Of a stretch of DNA of 64,000 bases, positions 22,786 to 36,684 are shown in pieces. Below the pieces are notes generated by a model. It was not told the DNA's origin. It worked only from the letters and a program-made list of their open reading frames with translations, and did no database searches. The stretch is from positions 33,421,399 through 33,485,398 of the forward strand of contig CM042535.1 in NCBI GenBank assembly GCA_023630585.1, written 5' to 3'. Every line of letters starts with the position of its first letter. The stretch's first letter is position 1. Origin of the DNA: Cranoglanis bouderius. Taxonomy: Eukaryota > Chordata > Actinopteri > Siluriformes > Cranoglanididae. Made by a program: the position numbers and the translations under genes.

Positions 22786-23781
22786 ACATAATTAAATTAG
22801 GTAAATAAGGTAAACAAAATTTTTTAATTTTTAAATATAAAATAATAAAATATATATTTTAAAATATATTTTTAAAAATTAAATATATATCTTTTTTATA
22901 ATGTATTAATCTTTTATTACAATTATTATTACAGGTTGTAACAAAAAGCAAACGTAACACATATATACTTATAGAAGTTACATGGTTCTAATGTAATCTC
23001 CCTTTCCATCTCTCCAGGATCAAATCAAACCATGCACATACATAATACATGGTAAATTAACTTGGATGAAAATGTAGGGATTATTATTCTCAATTAATTT
23101 CTTTTCTTATTTCTAAAAGGGCCAAATTAAAACTCATTCAAGTGCATGAAGCTGCTCAGTGCAGACTTTTTAGTCTCAATATGTTTATTAGTGAATAGTG
23201 ATGGATACTGAACACTGATTTGCTTTCTATTTTAAAGCCACTCTAGTGTTTCACTAACAGTGTGGTTTGAATTGACTGAAAGACAATATGCATGCCTCTG
23301 AATTTTAAACATCTAACCAACTTGCATTTTTGCAACCAGGATTTTTTTTCTTCATTTTTGCATAGAGCACAGTTTTAGAAAACACCTTAAATGATTCAAA
23401 AATATTTCTTCATATAAAGTAACCTTGAGAGTTCAGAGTGATAAATGATGTATTACAATTTCAGATGTAATTTCCTGTGTAAAATGTTAAAGTCACCCAG
23501 ATTTTTGGTCCTCAACAATTAGATTATCAGACTATAATCTTAAAATTTCAGACTTTTTTGGGGGGCCATCAACAAATTTTCCAGAGCTATAAATATCTGA
23601 ATTTTGTTATTTGTCATTTTCCACATTTTATTGAACTATTCAAAGTTTCATAAATTCTTCGAAAAGGATTTGCATATGAGTGAGACATTCATTTTGTGCT
23701 GTGTTGCTTTTTAAATGTTTATTATGTACATTGATGACTAAAATAATCACAATTAGGCTGAAATAGGAGGAAATGAAAACC

Positions 23782-23787
23782 TTTATT
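23782..23787 (-). terminator. Polyadenylation signal, copy A
   Basis: AATAAA on the minus strand, about 760 bp past the stop codon. The same position is kept in copy B (32,449-32,454). The interval between stop and signal is read as 3' UTR and includes a (TA)40 tract. Confidence 0.5.
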
Positions 23788-24298
23788 AAAGTAAACTATA
23801 TAAGCACTATGTAACAACTATTTACACACAATTCTATTTACAGCTGTCATCTGTATAGGATCCTTAGGCTACTGATAGGAGAAGAGTGATGGGTATAGAG
23901 ATAGAGTAATGTGGGATAGAGTACTGAGGGATAGAGTAATGAGGGATGAGTCTTGAAGGATGAGGGATGATGTGTTGTACTGGTCCTTCAGTCCTGGGGT
24001 TTCTATGCAGACCTGTTCATGAAGAAAAGAGATTTTTTAAAATACCAAGTTAACCAAAAAGAACTAAATTAATTTATACTTACTTGTGGAGAGCTTGAGC
24101 AATGTAGGGAAAAGTAGTGATGGAAAAGAACAAATATGAAATGCAACAAAGGAAGAAAGTATGTGAAATAAATATTTCACAAGGACTTGTAGGGCCACAT
24201 AATCTAAGCCTAATTATGAACAAGTTTACAAACATGGTGTTATTTAATAAATACAAAACTTGTAATTGCTAATATGGTGACATTTTCTTTAAGTGGAT

Positions 24299-24384
<86 letters not shown>

Positions 24385-24547
24385 AATGAGAATTGGGTGG
24401 CAGCACTTTGTAACAATCACTTTGTCAAAAGAGATAGCAGGAACTAACAAATGTCCCACAATATCAAGTGTAAATTAAAAGAGATAAAGCATGAAGAGGA
24501 AGGGGGGTTGAGGGTGGCAGAGGGGTGGGTAGAGAGAAAGACATTGC

Positions 24548-27323
24548 TCAGAGCTTCTCCAAAGTGTCCATCATCAGCTGGACATGCTGCCAGAGGAGCC
24601 GCGAAACTGCACTGGCTAAGACTGCTGGGTCGCTGTAGAGCTCCAGGGGCTGAGAAAACAGTACTTCACAAAGCACTGTAAGCTGTTCCTATGGACAAAT
24701 TACACACACACAAACACACACACACACAAATCCAACATAGTGTCATTGAATTAGAGATACAACGCTGAGAATTTGCGTATCGTGGCATCAGAAGATATTC
24801 AACACTTACAATAAGCAGTGTGAAGTACAGCTCTGCTGCAGGCTCCCACACGTCCACGTCCCACATGCTGATGAACGCAAAGAGACTCTCCAAGAATCCT
24901 CCCTCACTCTTTAGGAATATCAGGGTTAAAAATATGGGAAAACAAAATGAGATAAAATAGACCATGTTGTGAAACTACATTCAAGCATCACTTTTAAATC
25001 TCCTGATAAGACACTTACTGCCTCAGGAGCCGAGTCGTTTGTCAAGTATCCGAAGAGAAGCAGCTCAAAAAACATGTCCAGGAAGTTGTAATGGTGGAGC
25101 TGCACAGAGGAGAAAAGTTACAAAAAGAAATTTGCTTGACATATTGGAGTCTTGTTTTCTATATAATCAAAATCTTTTATAATTAAAAAAAAATCTGTAA
25201 TTTTACACAGGCATCTGCAAGCTTACCTGGGCCCTGAAGAGCTCTGTTACAATCGATTCCTGATTAGAAGGACTTCTCAGGAATCGGATCAGTGACTCAT
25301 AGGCCAGCTGCACACCAACCACATCCTGTTAAAACAAACAAAACATCTCTATTACTCACTTTGGTTATGGTGTTCAATGTGGCTACTGGTTTTATAAACT
25401 AACAAGAAGCAGTATATAAGCCAAAGTGTGTCCAGTACTCCACTAAAGATACACAGATGATGTACTACATGGGACAAATTTCCAAGTATTGAATATCCCA
25501 GTTCCATCTTCATCACCTACATTTTATTTTATTTTAATATTTGTCCTAAGAATGTCCTTAATTCTTAGCATTGTGTGATTATTATAAAACAGATAATTAG
25601 CTATTAATACTAGTTATTCCAATAGTTACTGTATGTACATTGCACTTGTGTGTTAAAATGTATGCTAATACAGTTTTCTTCACTGCCTAATTGCCTGTTG
25701 TTGTTTTTATATTTAACCACTAAAACATTAACTGAAAGTATTTTGCACAAAAATGAAATAGTCTATCATCATTCTGAAGTCACCTGGTTGTTAGCTGCTG
25801 CCAGACGCATCACGATCTTCTTTCCCACCACAAACAAGAAGTTCAGGTTGTGGATGCTGGCAAACAGAGTCTGAATATAAGACAGCACACAATATAAGTT
25901 AAAGCAGAGTAATTTACCTGCGCAATAACAGCAGCTAAACAAAGGTTTTACTCACAGAGAACGCCTGACGGAGAGCACGCAGCTTCAGGCCGATGTCTGT
26001 AACCCCTCTCTCTGAAAGATGGTAGCTAAGAAACAAGAGGTGTAAATGCTTAGTGTATATTAAACATACATTACACCATTACATCATTAAACAGTGAAGA
26101 GGATCGTACCTAATAAAGGGCACCTCCAACTCCAAAAAGTTAAGGCTCCCCTCACTCTCCTGCAAGCCACGTTAGCAAATCATCATTAAATCTCCCACAG
26201 TAAATTTTACAGCCTCACATTCAGGGGAATAGCAGCATATGTAGATACACATCAGGTCTGAAACTTACCTCAGAGTCTGGTTCACTTTCTGAGTCACTGT
26301 AGGGAGAGTTATGATCATGTTCCTGCACCCAAGTGGAGGTGTCCACCTGACCATCTGCTCCCACAAACAGGTAAGTGCAGGTCACCTTTTTCGAGGGTTG
26401 CTGTTAATTAAAAAAGACAAAAATAAAAACAAATATTGACACTGCAGACACATAAATGTACAACGGACAAAATTCCATAAGTTACTATCTACATATACAC
26501 ATCATGACAGTGTAATAAATTTACCACATAGTCCTCAAGTGGCTTGGTGACAATCTCCAGGCGGTTACAGGAAATGAATTCTGTAACCCTCCCAGATACA
26601 CACTTAAGAGAACAATTTAAAGTGAACACAATTAGTCACTGCAATTAACAAAAGTTTCGTGATGCTACAACGAATAATTATTTACCTGTATGCCAGTGAA
26701 ACAATCCTCTGTGTTGATGTGATAAGGAAATCCCTGCAAATAACAATTACAAAAACTCAAGATCTATTTCACAAAAAGTGTTCATCTAATAATCATTAAT
26801 GTCAATTATCTTCATCAGAGTAATAAAGACTGTGATCACCTCCTGATCCAAGTAGCGGGTCTTGGTGGTTTTAAACCAGCAGAGCCGACGCTCTGGACCC
26901 CTGCTCATGCCGAGGAAGTATCTCCTAATGTCCACTGACTAGAAATAGAAAAAACAAAACCATACATTAGAGCTTGTAAAGAAGAGGGTGTGTGTGTATC
27001 TCAGCTGCAGGACTGTAGAATACCCCAGACTGGGAGCTGAAGAAGTCTGAAGAGAGGAACTGATTATTGCACCAGGCGCTGCTCAGCTCACCAGCACTGA
27101 GAGGCTGTGAAAAGTAGAGCACGAAGATCACAAGTGCTTCTTATCATAGCAGTTTCATACTAACACATCTAACATTCTGTCACTTTCTACACAGCAGAAA
27201 CAACTTTGGAAAATTCAGGGATCGACTTTAGTAAATAAATGAAAGGTTTGGTTACCAGAACAACAGCTGAAGGATCATCGTGGGGTTCAGTGGGCAGCAG
27301 CTGGAGGTTTGGCTCAACGACCT

Positions 27324-27391
<68 letters not shown>

Positions 27392-28802
27392 ACTTAGACA
27401 GAAGCAGCCTACATGTTTCAAATGTAGTGAAAATATAACTTTTTAACTGACACATACCTGGAGGACAGAGGGAGTATCTACTGACTCTCCCAGCACATCC
27501 TCAGGCTCTGCAATAAATTAGTTTTATGTGACTCACAATTACAACTTCAATTACAACTAATATTTTCTATCATACATTTAAAACCAATAGCCAAGTTTAT
27601 TAGTTAGTGACATTAGGATCAATATTGTATTGTGTGGAGACCTTCAAATGGGTAGCCATGTTTTCAAGTGCACTAGCATTCGGCTAACTATTAAACTGTA
27701 TGATTGATGTCCAAGCATTAATAAGAAAGTAGAATATTTCACCAGCTACTGATTTTAATGTTTAACTCTGCCCAAAATAATATTTATCTTAATGTTAGCT
27801 ACCAAGCTAAGTAGCCAGGTTTGTTAGCAGTGTAGCTAATGTTAGACCAGAGTTTCCCCCCCAAATACACAGATGATAATCTGGTGTTGGCAAGGAGAGT
27901 TTTTTCTAATTAGAAAGACATTTTATTTACTAATCCTAAATGAACACACGTCTGAACAAGACAGAGAGAGAGAGAGAGAGAGAGAGTGAGAGAGAGATGG
28001 TAAATTTTCTCTAATTTCCCATTACAGTTTAAACATTAATACGTTAACGTTAATTGAACTTTTCGTTGTGAAGAAGCAGACAAACTGCAGCATTAGTAGT
28101 CAGCTTGTGTAAATTCACTGTACAAGAGACATGATTAAACTCTAAAACCTCCTGTCCATCACACAAATCTATATAAATATTGTACTGTGGAATCATTGAA
28201 ACCTTTAACCGAGTTCAGCAAGCTAGCTACCTTTATACTCACTATATTGTGTAAATGAAATAATTAGTTAAGTTCGCCAGGTAGATAACATACAACTGTA
28301 ACAAAGCTCGTTAGCGAGCTAGCTGGATAATCACTAGGCTAATCGTGATTTACTGTAAAACCAGTAGCCAGGGTTGTTAAAAGTGACCTTTTAATGGGGT
28401 AAATATTATGTTGTGGAAATAAACTAAATTCTTAAGCCAAGCTCATCAACTCGGCGAAGGATTTTAGTGTGTAAATTAAAGCAGTAGCCAAGTTCGCTAG
28501 CACGGTAACTAGCATTTGGCTAATTCACACCAACAGACGACGTAGCTTATAAACGAGATAATATTACACTGTAACTTGAACATGATTTATTGTAAAAGCA
28601 GTGAGGCAGTAAAGTCACATGACCAAATGAAGCTCCTCCTACCTTGAGGAGGCTGAGTGTGGTCAGGAGGCGCGCTTCCTCTCCGCAAGCGGCGGTAAAC
28701 GCAGTAACCCGCCCCGGCAGAGAACACGACCAGCCCCGCAGCACAGGCGATCTCACCCAGAGTCCAGTTCTTCATATCCGGCACAAATCTTCGGAAATCC
28801 AT
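24548..28802 (-). CDS. Mitoguardin-like gene, copy A (15 exons, 444 aa)
   Basis: Exons in order: 28,643-28,802; 27,458-27,507; 27,256-27,321; 27,024-27,104; 26,840-26,938; 26,686-26,733; 26,525-26,602; 26,269-26,400; 26,110-26,159; 25,956-26,025; 25,784-25,870; 25,227-25,325; 25,019-25,099; 24,810-24,908; 24,548-24,682. All introns are GT-AG and phases agree throughout, giving 444 residues. Residues 17-38 form one membrane segment followed by RRLRRG, as in tail-out mitochondrial outer-membrane anchors (ARMC10 and MIGA have this design). Residues 226-244 are Ser/Glu-rich. The C-terminal 190 residues are helical and recall mitoguardin: LRQAF, a GKK stretch, then AYESLIRFL, FFELLLFGYL and a final DPAVLAS segment. 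The family link is from memory and distant. Family role: mitochondrial fusion and lipid or ER contact. A polyadenylation signal lies near 23,785. Confidence 0.75.
27326..27389. repeat. (CA)n abutting the exon 3 acceptor, copy A
   Basis: About 32 CA units. On the gene strand the GT run ends 'gttaag' directly before exon 3, in the place of a pyrimidine tract. Copy B has only about 18 units. Confidence 0.9.
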
Positions 28803-29062
28803 CGTTTTTTTTCGTTAGAAGTTTCTTCGTAGACTTTGTGTTGAGTTGAAAAAGATGATGTTGATCCGTAGCGAAGCAGAAAGTCGATGTTGTGTTTTGG
28901 TTTAAAATAATTCGATGGAACGCATTTCTCACCATGGAGACATTTTAAACACAAACAATTTGAAGAAAAACAACAAACACGCAGATGACGCGTGAGATTT
29001 AATGCGCAGATGATTCTCGAACTGGGGCTCGCGACCCCACGTGATATTCACCTGAGATGCGG

Positions 29063-29136
29063 ATTTTTTATTTATTTATTTATTTTTTTAATAGAAACTT
29101 GGTTTATAGAAAATGTAATAATACTTTTTTAAAAAA

Positions 29137-29184
<48 letters not shown>

Positions 29185-30409
29185 GTTTTTATTAGCCCTC
29201 ATTTAAGCTGGGGCTCCTCTTACACCAGAATGCAGTCCAACCTCCTGTCATGTTAATCAAAGTGGACTTTACACTGGACACTGGCAGCACACAGAGCTAT
29301 TTAAAATAAAATAAGTGTATTATTATTATTGTGTGGTATGGTCATGGTCTTCTAATTGAAGCACTACAAACTGCAATATTCATGCTATATTATTGCAGTG
29401 TATGCCCACAATCTAAACAGCACACAGGCCATATTTCAGTCTGTAGCCTCTGCAGCAGCTCACATTGTGCCATCAGTTAAAGTCCAACTGCCACAGAGCA
29501 CAGAAATTAAAATCTCATTTACGATGGTACCAATACAATGTTAAGGCATGTTTAGAATATTTACAGTTATTTACTAAACTAGTGCAAAAAAGCACAGAAA
29601 TGAATGCTCCATGCTTTTTTTTAAAATGTAAAGTCGGCTTCATACTCATGAAAATGTTGTGTGAAATGCAATACATGACTCCAAATAAACCAACAATCCA
29701 AACCATTTGCTAGCACTTATTTATGGGATACAGAATTCAGTGCCTGTATGTGCATTAAATCAAAATAGTGTTCTAGGTTGGACGTAAAAGCTGAAATTAG
29801 ATGCATGCTTTTAAATGTCTCTTGACTTGGATAAGGTGCAGTGTAAAACACAAGTCCAGTCCTATCATTAGTTGTGGGCTCTTACTGAAAAAAGGTTGAG
29901 AAGTCCTGATTTAATATGTTCATATAGTTTTTAATGATGCAGCCTGATTTGACAAGTGGTAGAATAAAAGGTCAAAATAAAAAGTGCTTCATAAATTGTG
30001 TGTGTTTTAGACGTCCCCTGCCTTGCTTTTGAAAGGAAATCACAATTTTTAAAAAATTAAAATAACATTAGATTGATCAGAAATGTAGTCTAGACATCAT
30101 TAATGTTGTAAATGACTATTATAGCTTGATTTTTAATGGAATATCTACATAGGCATGCATTTTTCAGCAATCAGCCACTACTGTGTTCCAAGGTTCAAGG
30201 TTCAAGGTTCTTTATGTGTCACATACATATTACATACGTGGGATATAATGTAGTGAAATGTTTTTCCTTAGTTACTCGTCCCACAGTGCAATAACAACAG
30301 ATCAACAGTGACAACGGATATGCACACATGATAAAATCCATGTAGTAAAAATAAAAATGGCTTGGTTTCCAGTGGCATATTTTGTTACATTATCATGATA
30401 ATCTTACAT
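29063..30409. other. Spacer between tandem units A and B
   Basis: It holds an ATT trinucleotide run (29,141-29,182), a common fish interspersed repeat starting 'aaggttctttatgtgtcaca' (30,205-30,330) and otherwise unassigned AT-rich DNA. Short open frames at 29,356-29,713 have no recognisable content. Confidence 0.55.
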
Positions 30410-30954
30410 TATCATGTTAAAAAGTTAATTCATCATTAGAAAACCCTTGTGCAATTATGTTAGCACAGCTGAAAATAATTGTGCTGTTTAAGGAAGCAGT
30501 ACAACTGGCCTTCTTTGGGCTACCTGAGTACCTGGAGCATCAGCAAATGGGTTCGATTACAGTCTCAAAATGGCCAGAAAGAAAGAGCTTTCTTCAGAAA
30601 CTCTATTATCTAAAGTCTATTGTTGTTTTGAGAAATTAAGGCTGTTCTATGTGAGAAATTAACAAGAAACTGAATTTATCTTACAAAAGCATGTACTCGT
30701 CCCTTCATAGAACATGACTTGAATTAAATTGTTACTTCTATCAAGCAATTCCACTGCAACGGCTTAGTTGTTGGCTTGGTATTCAATCTACTTCAATTAG
30801 ACATAATTTTAATATTAGCAATATTTTTCATCTTCACATATTAAGGCACTGGATTTATAAGAATCGGACAATTCTGTGACTGTTAGATATTGACCCATAG
30901 AGTAGATAGAAGTAGAAAGCAGATACAATTTTTCATTTATTTATATATCATCAG

Positions 30955-31059
30955 TAACTAATTCATCCTGCTCAGGGTCGAGGATGATCGAGAGTCTATC
31001 CCAGGATTACAAGGCAAGAATATCTTAGGTGGGGCATCAGTCCATTACAGGAGACCACA

Positions 31060-31110
<51 letters not shown>

Positions 31111-31249
31111 TGTACAATCTTTCACACCCTGGTGCAAGATAGCATAGTCAATCTACCAACCAGTAGGTCTATGGATTGTGGGAGAAAACCAGAGAACCCG
31201 GAGGAATCCTGCACAGACACAGGGAGAAAATGCAGTTCCGCATAAACAG
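30955..31249. repeat. Fish interspersed repeat with (CA)n
   Basis: 'catcctgctcagggtcgagg' through 'gagaacccggaggaatcctg' is the consensus-like 'enclosed table' repeat common in teleosts, here with a (CA)n insertion (31,061-31,107). Unit A has it at 22,150-22,391. Confidence 0.55.
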
Positions 31250-31905
31250 CAGAGTTGCCAAGTCCGCTTATAATATGTGACTTTGGGCTTCTTTTTTTCT
31301 GAAGTCACTTGAAAAAAATCACGGGTTGTGGGTTGTGTTTTTTGGGGCTTGTTTTAAAAATATGGTTGCTTGTTAGGAAAATCTGACTTGTGCTGTGGTG
31401 TAATTCACCCTCATACAAATCCCCACGTGGACCTACAGTATACCACCCCCTCCTCCCCCTCATTAGAGAAAAATTACGTTGTAATTCCTAGTGATGATAG
31501 TTAGTATAGTACACGTAGATAGACATATGTGCATTTCCACAAACAATGCTGCCAACAAAGTAGTCCATGTATGGCAAAAAGTATAACAAAGACTGGGAAA
31601 GGATAAACAACTTAAAGTTTATGGTGCAGGGGAAGACAGGGATGACCTTGTATAAGATAAACAAAAAAACATGGTTCTAATGTAATCTTTTCCATCTCTC
31701 CAATCACATTCTGCTTGCAGGTGATCAGTTGCCGTTTGATGATTTTTTGTTAAATAAATTTTGTTTTTGCTTTTCAAACTCCAAGTGGTTTCAGTTTAAC
31801 ATGTTGCTGAGGCCGGGCTATCTTTTTTTAGCTTTGTTGGATTTGTTTTGGGCTTGTTTTTGAAGCTGCAGTTGCTTATTTGTCTCGCGAGAGTTGGCAA
31901 CACTG
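31250..31905 (+). mobile_element. Complete 656-bp hAT-like MITE
   Basis: Imperfect TIRs: left CAGAGTTGCCAA, right reading TTGGCAACACTG. An exact 8-bp target duplication, ATAAACAG, sits at 31,242-31,249 and 31,906-31,913. No transposase is present. The 8-bp TSD and CAG start point to the hAT superfamily. Confidence 0.85.
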
Positions 31906-33272
31906 ATAAACAGTATCCTGAGCTCAGGATCGAATCAGGGACCTTGGCGCTGTGAGGTAAACTGGTCTACATGAACCATACACATGCACAATATATGGTA
32001 AATCCACTTGGAGAAAAATGTAGGGATTATTATTCCCAATTAATTTATTTTGTATTTCTACAAGGACCAAATTAAAACTCATTAAAGTGCATGAAGTTGC
32101 TCTGTGCAGACTTTTTAGTCTCGATGTACTACAGTGGTGTAATTTCCTGTGTAAAATCTCTGAGATTTTTGGTCCTCAACAATTAGATTATCTGACTATA
32201 ATCTTAAAATTTCAGACTTTTTTGGGGGTGGGGCAATCATCAAATTTTCCAGGGCTATAAATATCTGAAATTTGTTATTTGTCATTTCTCACATTTTAGT
32301 GTACTATTTAAGTTTCATAAATTCTTCAAAAAGATTTGCATATGAGTTGGAAATTAATTTTGTGCTGTGTTGCTTTTTAAAGGATTATTATATACATTGA
32401 TGATCAAAAATAATCACAATTAGGCTGAAATAGGAGGAAATGAAAACCTTTATTAAAGTAAACTATATAAGCACAATGTAACAACTATTACACACAATTC
32501 TATTTACAGCTGTCATCTGTATAGGATCTTTAGGCTACTGATAGGAGAAGAGTGCTGGGTATAGAGATAGAGTAATGAGGGATAGAGTACTGAGGGATAG
32601 AGTAATGAGGAATGAGTCTTGAGGGATGAGGGATGATGTGTTGCACTGGTCCTTCAGTCCTGGGTTTTCCGTGCAGACCTGTTAATGAAGAAGATATTTT
32701 TTTTAAATACTAAGTTAATCAAAAAGAACTAAATTAATTTATACTTACTCGTGGAGAGCTTGAGCAATGTAGGGAAAAGTAGTGATGGAAAAGAACAAAT
32801 ATGAAATGCAACAAAGGAAGAAAATATGAATTTTGGGGGTTTAATTGTAGCAAGAATGTGTTACGTTGTGATCAGGACATTTGTATGTACTCGCTCTATG
32901 TTCTTCAATAATACATTTCTTTAGTAGCATCTTTTTCACAGGGGATTGTTGGGCAGACGCTCCACATAATCTCAGCCGAATTATGAACAGGTTTACACGT
33001 ATGGTGTAATTTAATACATAAAAAAACTTGTAATTGCTGCTATGGTGATTTTTTTTTTAATTTTTTTTTTTATAATTATGGAATGAGTATTGGGTGGCAG
33101 CACTTTGTAAAGGTCAAGACATTTTCTGCCACAGAACAAGGGACTTTTGTCAAAAGAGATAGCAGGAACTAACAAATATCCCACAATATCAAGTGCAAAT
33201 TAAAAGAGATAAAGCATGAAGAGGAAGGGGGGTTGAGGGTGGCAGAGGGGTTGGTAGAGAGAAAGACATTGC

Positions 33273-33424
33273 TCAGAGCTTCTCCAAAGTGTCCATCATC
33301 AGCTGGACATGCTGCCAGAGGAGCCGTGAAACTGCACTGGCTAAAGCTGCTGGGTCGCTGTAGAGCTCCAGGGGCTGAGAAAACAGTACTTCACAAAGCA
33401 CTGTAAGCTGATCCTATTGACGAA

Positions 33425-33463
<39 letters not shown>

Positions 33464-36042
33464 TCCAACATAGTGTCATTGAATTAGAGATACAACGCTG
33501 AGAATTTGCGTATCGTGGCATCAGAAGATATTCAACACTTACAATAAGCAGTGTGAAGTACAGCTCTGCTGCAGGCTCCCACACGTCCATGTCCCACATG
33601 CTGATGAATGCAAAGAGACTCTCCAAGAATCCTCCCTCAAACTTTAGGAATATCAGGGTTAAAAATATGGGAAAACAAAATGAGATAAAATAGACCATGT
33701 TGTGAAACTACATTCAAGCATCACTTTTAAATCTCCTGATAAGACACTTACTGCCTCAGGAGCCGAGTCGTTTGTCAAGTATCCGAAGAGAAGCAGCTCA
33801 AAAAACATGTCCAGGAAGTTGTAATGGTGGAGCTGCACAGAGGAGAAAAGTTACAAAAAGAAATTTGCTTGACATATTGGAGTCTTGTTTTCTATATAAT
33901 CAAAATCTTTTATAATTAAAAAAAATCTGTAATTTTACACAGGCATCTGCAAGCTTACCTGGGCCCTGAAGAGCTCTGTTACAATCGATTCCTGATTAGA
34001 AGGACTTCTCAGGAATCGGATCAGTGACTCATAGGCCAGCTGCACACCAACCACATCCTGTTAAAACAAACAAAACATCTCTATTACTCACTTTGGTTAT
34101 GGTGTTCAATGTGGCTACTGGTTTTATAAACTAACAAGAAGCAGTATATAAGCCAAAGCGTGTAAAGATACACAGATGATGTACTACATGGGACAAATTT
34201 CCAAGTATTGAATATCCCAGTTCCATCTTCATCACCTACATTTTATTTTATTTTAATATTTGTCCTAAGAATGTCCTTAATTCTTAGCATTGTGTGATTA
34301 TTATAAAACAGATAATTAGCTATTAATACTAGTTATTCCAATAGTTACTGTACGTACATTGCACTTGTGTGTTAAAATGTATGCTAATGCAGTTTTCTTC
34401 ACTGCCTAATTGCCTGTTGTTGTTTTTATATTTAACCACTAAAACATTAACTGAAAGTATTTTGCACAAAAATGAAATAGTCTATCATCATTCTGAAGTC
34501 ACCTGGTTGTTAGCTGCTGCCAGACGCATCACGATCTTCTTTCCCACCACAAACAAGAAGTTCAGGTTGTGGATGCTGGCAAACAGAGTCTGAATATAAG
34601 ACAGCACACAATATAAGTTAAAGCAGAGTAATTTACCTGCGCAATAACAGCAGCTAAACAAAGGTTTTACTCACAGAGAACGCCTGACGGAGAGCACGCA
34701 GCTTCAGGCCGATGTCTGTAACCCCTCTCTCTGAAAGATGGTAGCTAAGAAACAAGAGGTGTAAATGCTTAGTGTATATTAAACATACATTACACCATTA
34801 CATCATTAAACAGTGAAGAGGATCGTACCTAATAAAGGGCACCTCCAACTCCAAAAAGTTAAGGCTCCCCTCACTCTCCTGCAAGCCACGTTAGCAAATC
34901 ATCATTAAATCTCCCACAGTAAATTTTACAGCCTCACATTCAGGGGAATAGCAGCATATGTAGATACACATCAGGTCTGAAACTTACCTCAGAGTCTGGT
35001 TCACTCTCTGAGTCACTGTAGGGAGAGTTATGATCATGTTCCTGCACCCAAGTGGAGGTGTCCACCTGACCATCTGCTCCCACAAACAGGTAAGTGCAGG
35101 TCACCTTTTTCGAGGGTTGCTGTTAATTAAAAAAGACAAAAATAAAAACAAATATTGACATTGCAGACACATAAATGTACAACGGACAAAATTCCATAAG
35201 TTACTATCTACATATACACATCATGACAGTGTAATAAATTTACCACATAGTCCTCAAGTGGCTTGGTGACAATCTCCAGGCGGTTACAGGAAATGAATTC
35301 TGTAACCCTCCCAGATACACACTTAAGAGAACAATTTAAAGTGAACACAATTACTCACTGCAATTAACAAAAGTTTTGTGATGCTACAACGAATAATCCT
35401 TTACCTGTATGCCAGTGAAACAATCCTCTGTGTTGATGTGATAAGGAAATCCCTGCAAATAACAATTACAAAAACTCAAGATCTATTTCACAAAAAGTGT
35501 TCATCTAATAATCATTAATGTCAATTATCTTCATCAGAGTAATAAAGACTGTGATCACCTCCTGATCCAAGTAGCGGGTCTTGGTGGTTTTAAACCAGCA
35601 GAGCCGACGCTCTGGACCCCTGCTCATGCCGAGGAAGTATCTCCTAATGTCCACTGACTAGAAATAGAAAAAACAAAACCATACATTAGAGCTTGTAAAG
35701 AAGAGGGTATGTGTGTATCTCAGCTGCAGGACTGTAGAATACCCCAGACTGGGAGCTGAAGAAGTCTGAAGAGAGGAACTGATTATTGCACCAGGCGCTG
35801 CTCAGCTCACCAGCACTGAGAGGCTGTGAAAAGTAGAGCACGAAGATCACAAGTGCTTCTTATCATAGCAGTTTCATACTAACACATCTAACATTCTGTC
35901 ACTTTCTACACAGCAGAAACAACTTTGGAAAATTCAGGGATCGACTTTAGTAAATAAATGAAAGGTTTGGTTACCAGAACAACAGCTGCAGGATCATCGT
36001 GGGGTTCAGTGGGCAGCAGCTGGAGGTTTGGCTCAACGACCT

Positions 36043-36082
<40 letters not shown>

Positions 36083-36653
36083 ACTTAGACAGAAGCAGCC
36101 TACATGTTTCAAATGTAGTGAAAATATAACTTTTTAACTGACACATACCTGGAGGACAGAGGGAGTGTCTACTGACTCTCCCAGCACATCCTCAGGCTCT
36201 GCAATAAATTAGTTTTATGTGACTCACAATTTCAACTTCAATTACAACTAATATTTTCTATCATACATTTAAAACCAATAGCCAAGTTTATTAGTTAGTG
36301 ACATTAGGATCAATATTGTATTGTGTGGAGACCTTCAAATGGGTAGCCATGTTTTCAAGTGCACTAGCATTCGGCTAACTATTAAACTGTATGATTGATG
36401 TCCAAGCATTAATAAGAAAGGAGAATATTTCACCAGCTACTGATTTTAATGTTTAACTCTGCCCAAAATAATATTTATCTTAATGTTAGCTACCAAGCTA
36501 AGTAGCCAGGTTTGTTAGCAGTGTAGCTAATGTTAGACCAGAGTTTCCCCCCCAAATACACAGATGATAATCTGGTGTTGGCAAGGAGAGTTTTTTCTAA
36601 TTAGAAAGACATTTTATTTACTAATCCTAAATGAACACACGTCTGAACAAGAC

Positions 36654-36684
<31 letters not shown>

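Larger units (their letters stand above)
21587..29062. repeat. Tandem unit A
   Basis: A ~7.5-kb unit carrying gene copy A. Its left boundary, 'ttatcatgttaaaaagttaa', matches 30,410, and its right boundary is where it stops matching unit B after 'ccccacgtgatattcacctg'. Compared with unit B it lacks the right half of a hAT-like MITE and has a longer (TA)n in the 3' flank (24,302-24,382). Confidence 0.85.

Noticed and set aside
28587..28954. Overlapping short frames near the cargo gene start
   Set aside because: Only the frame from 28,802 with the donor at 28,642 connects in phase to the downstream exons.
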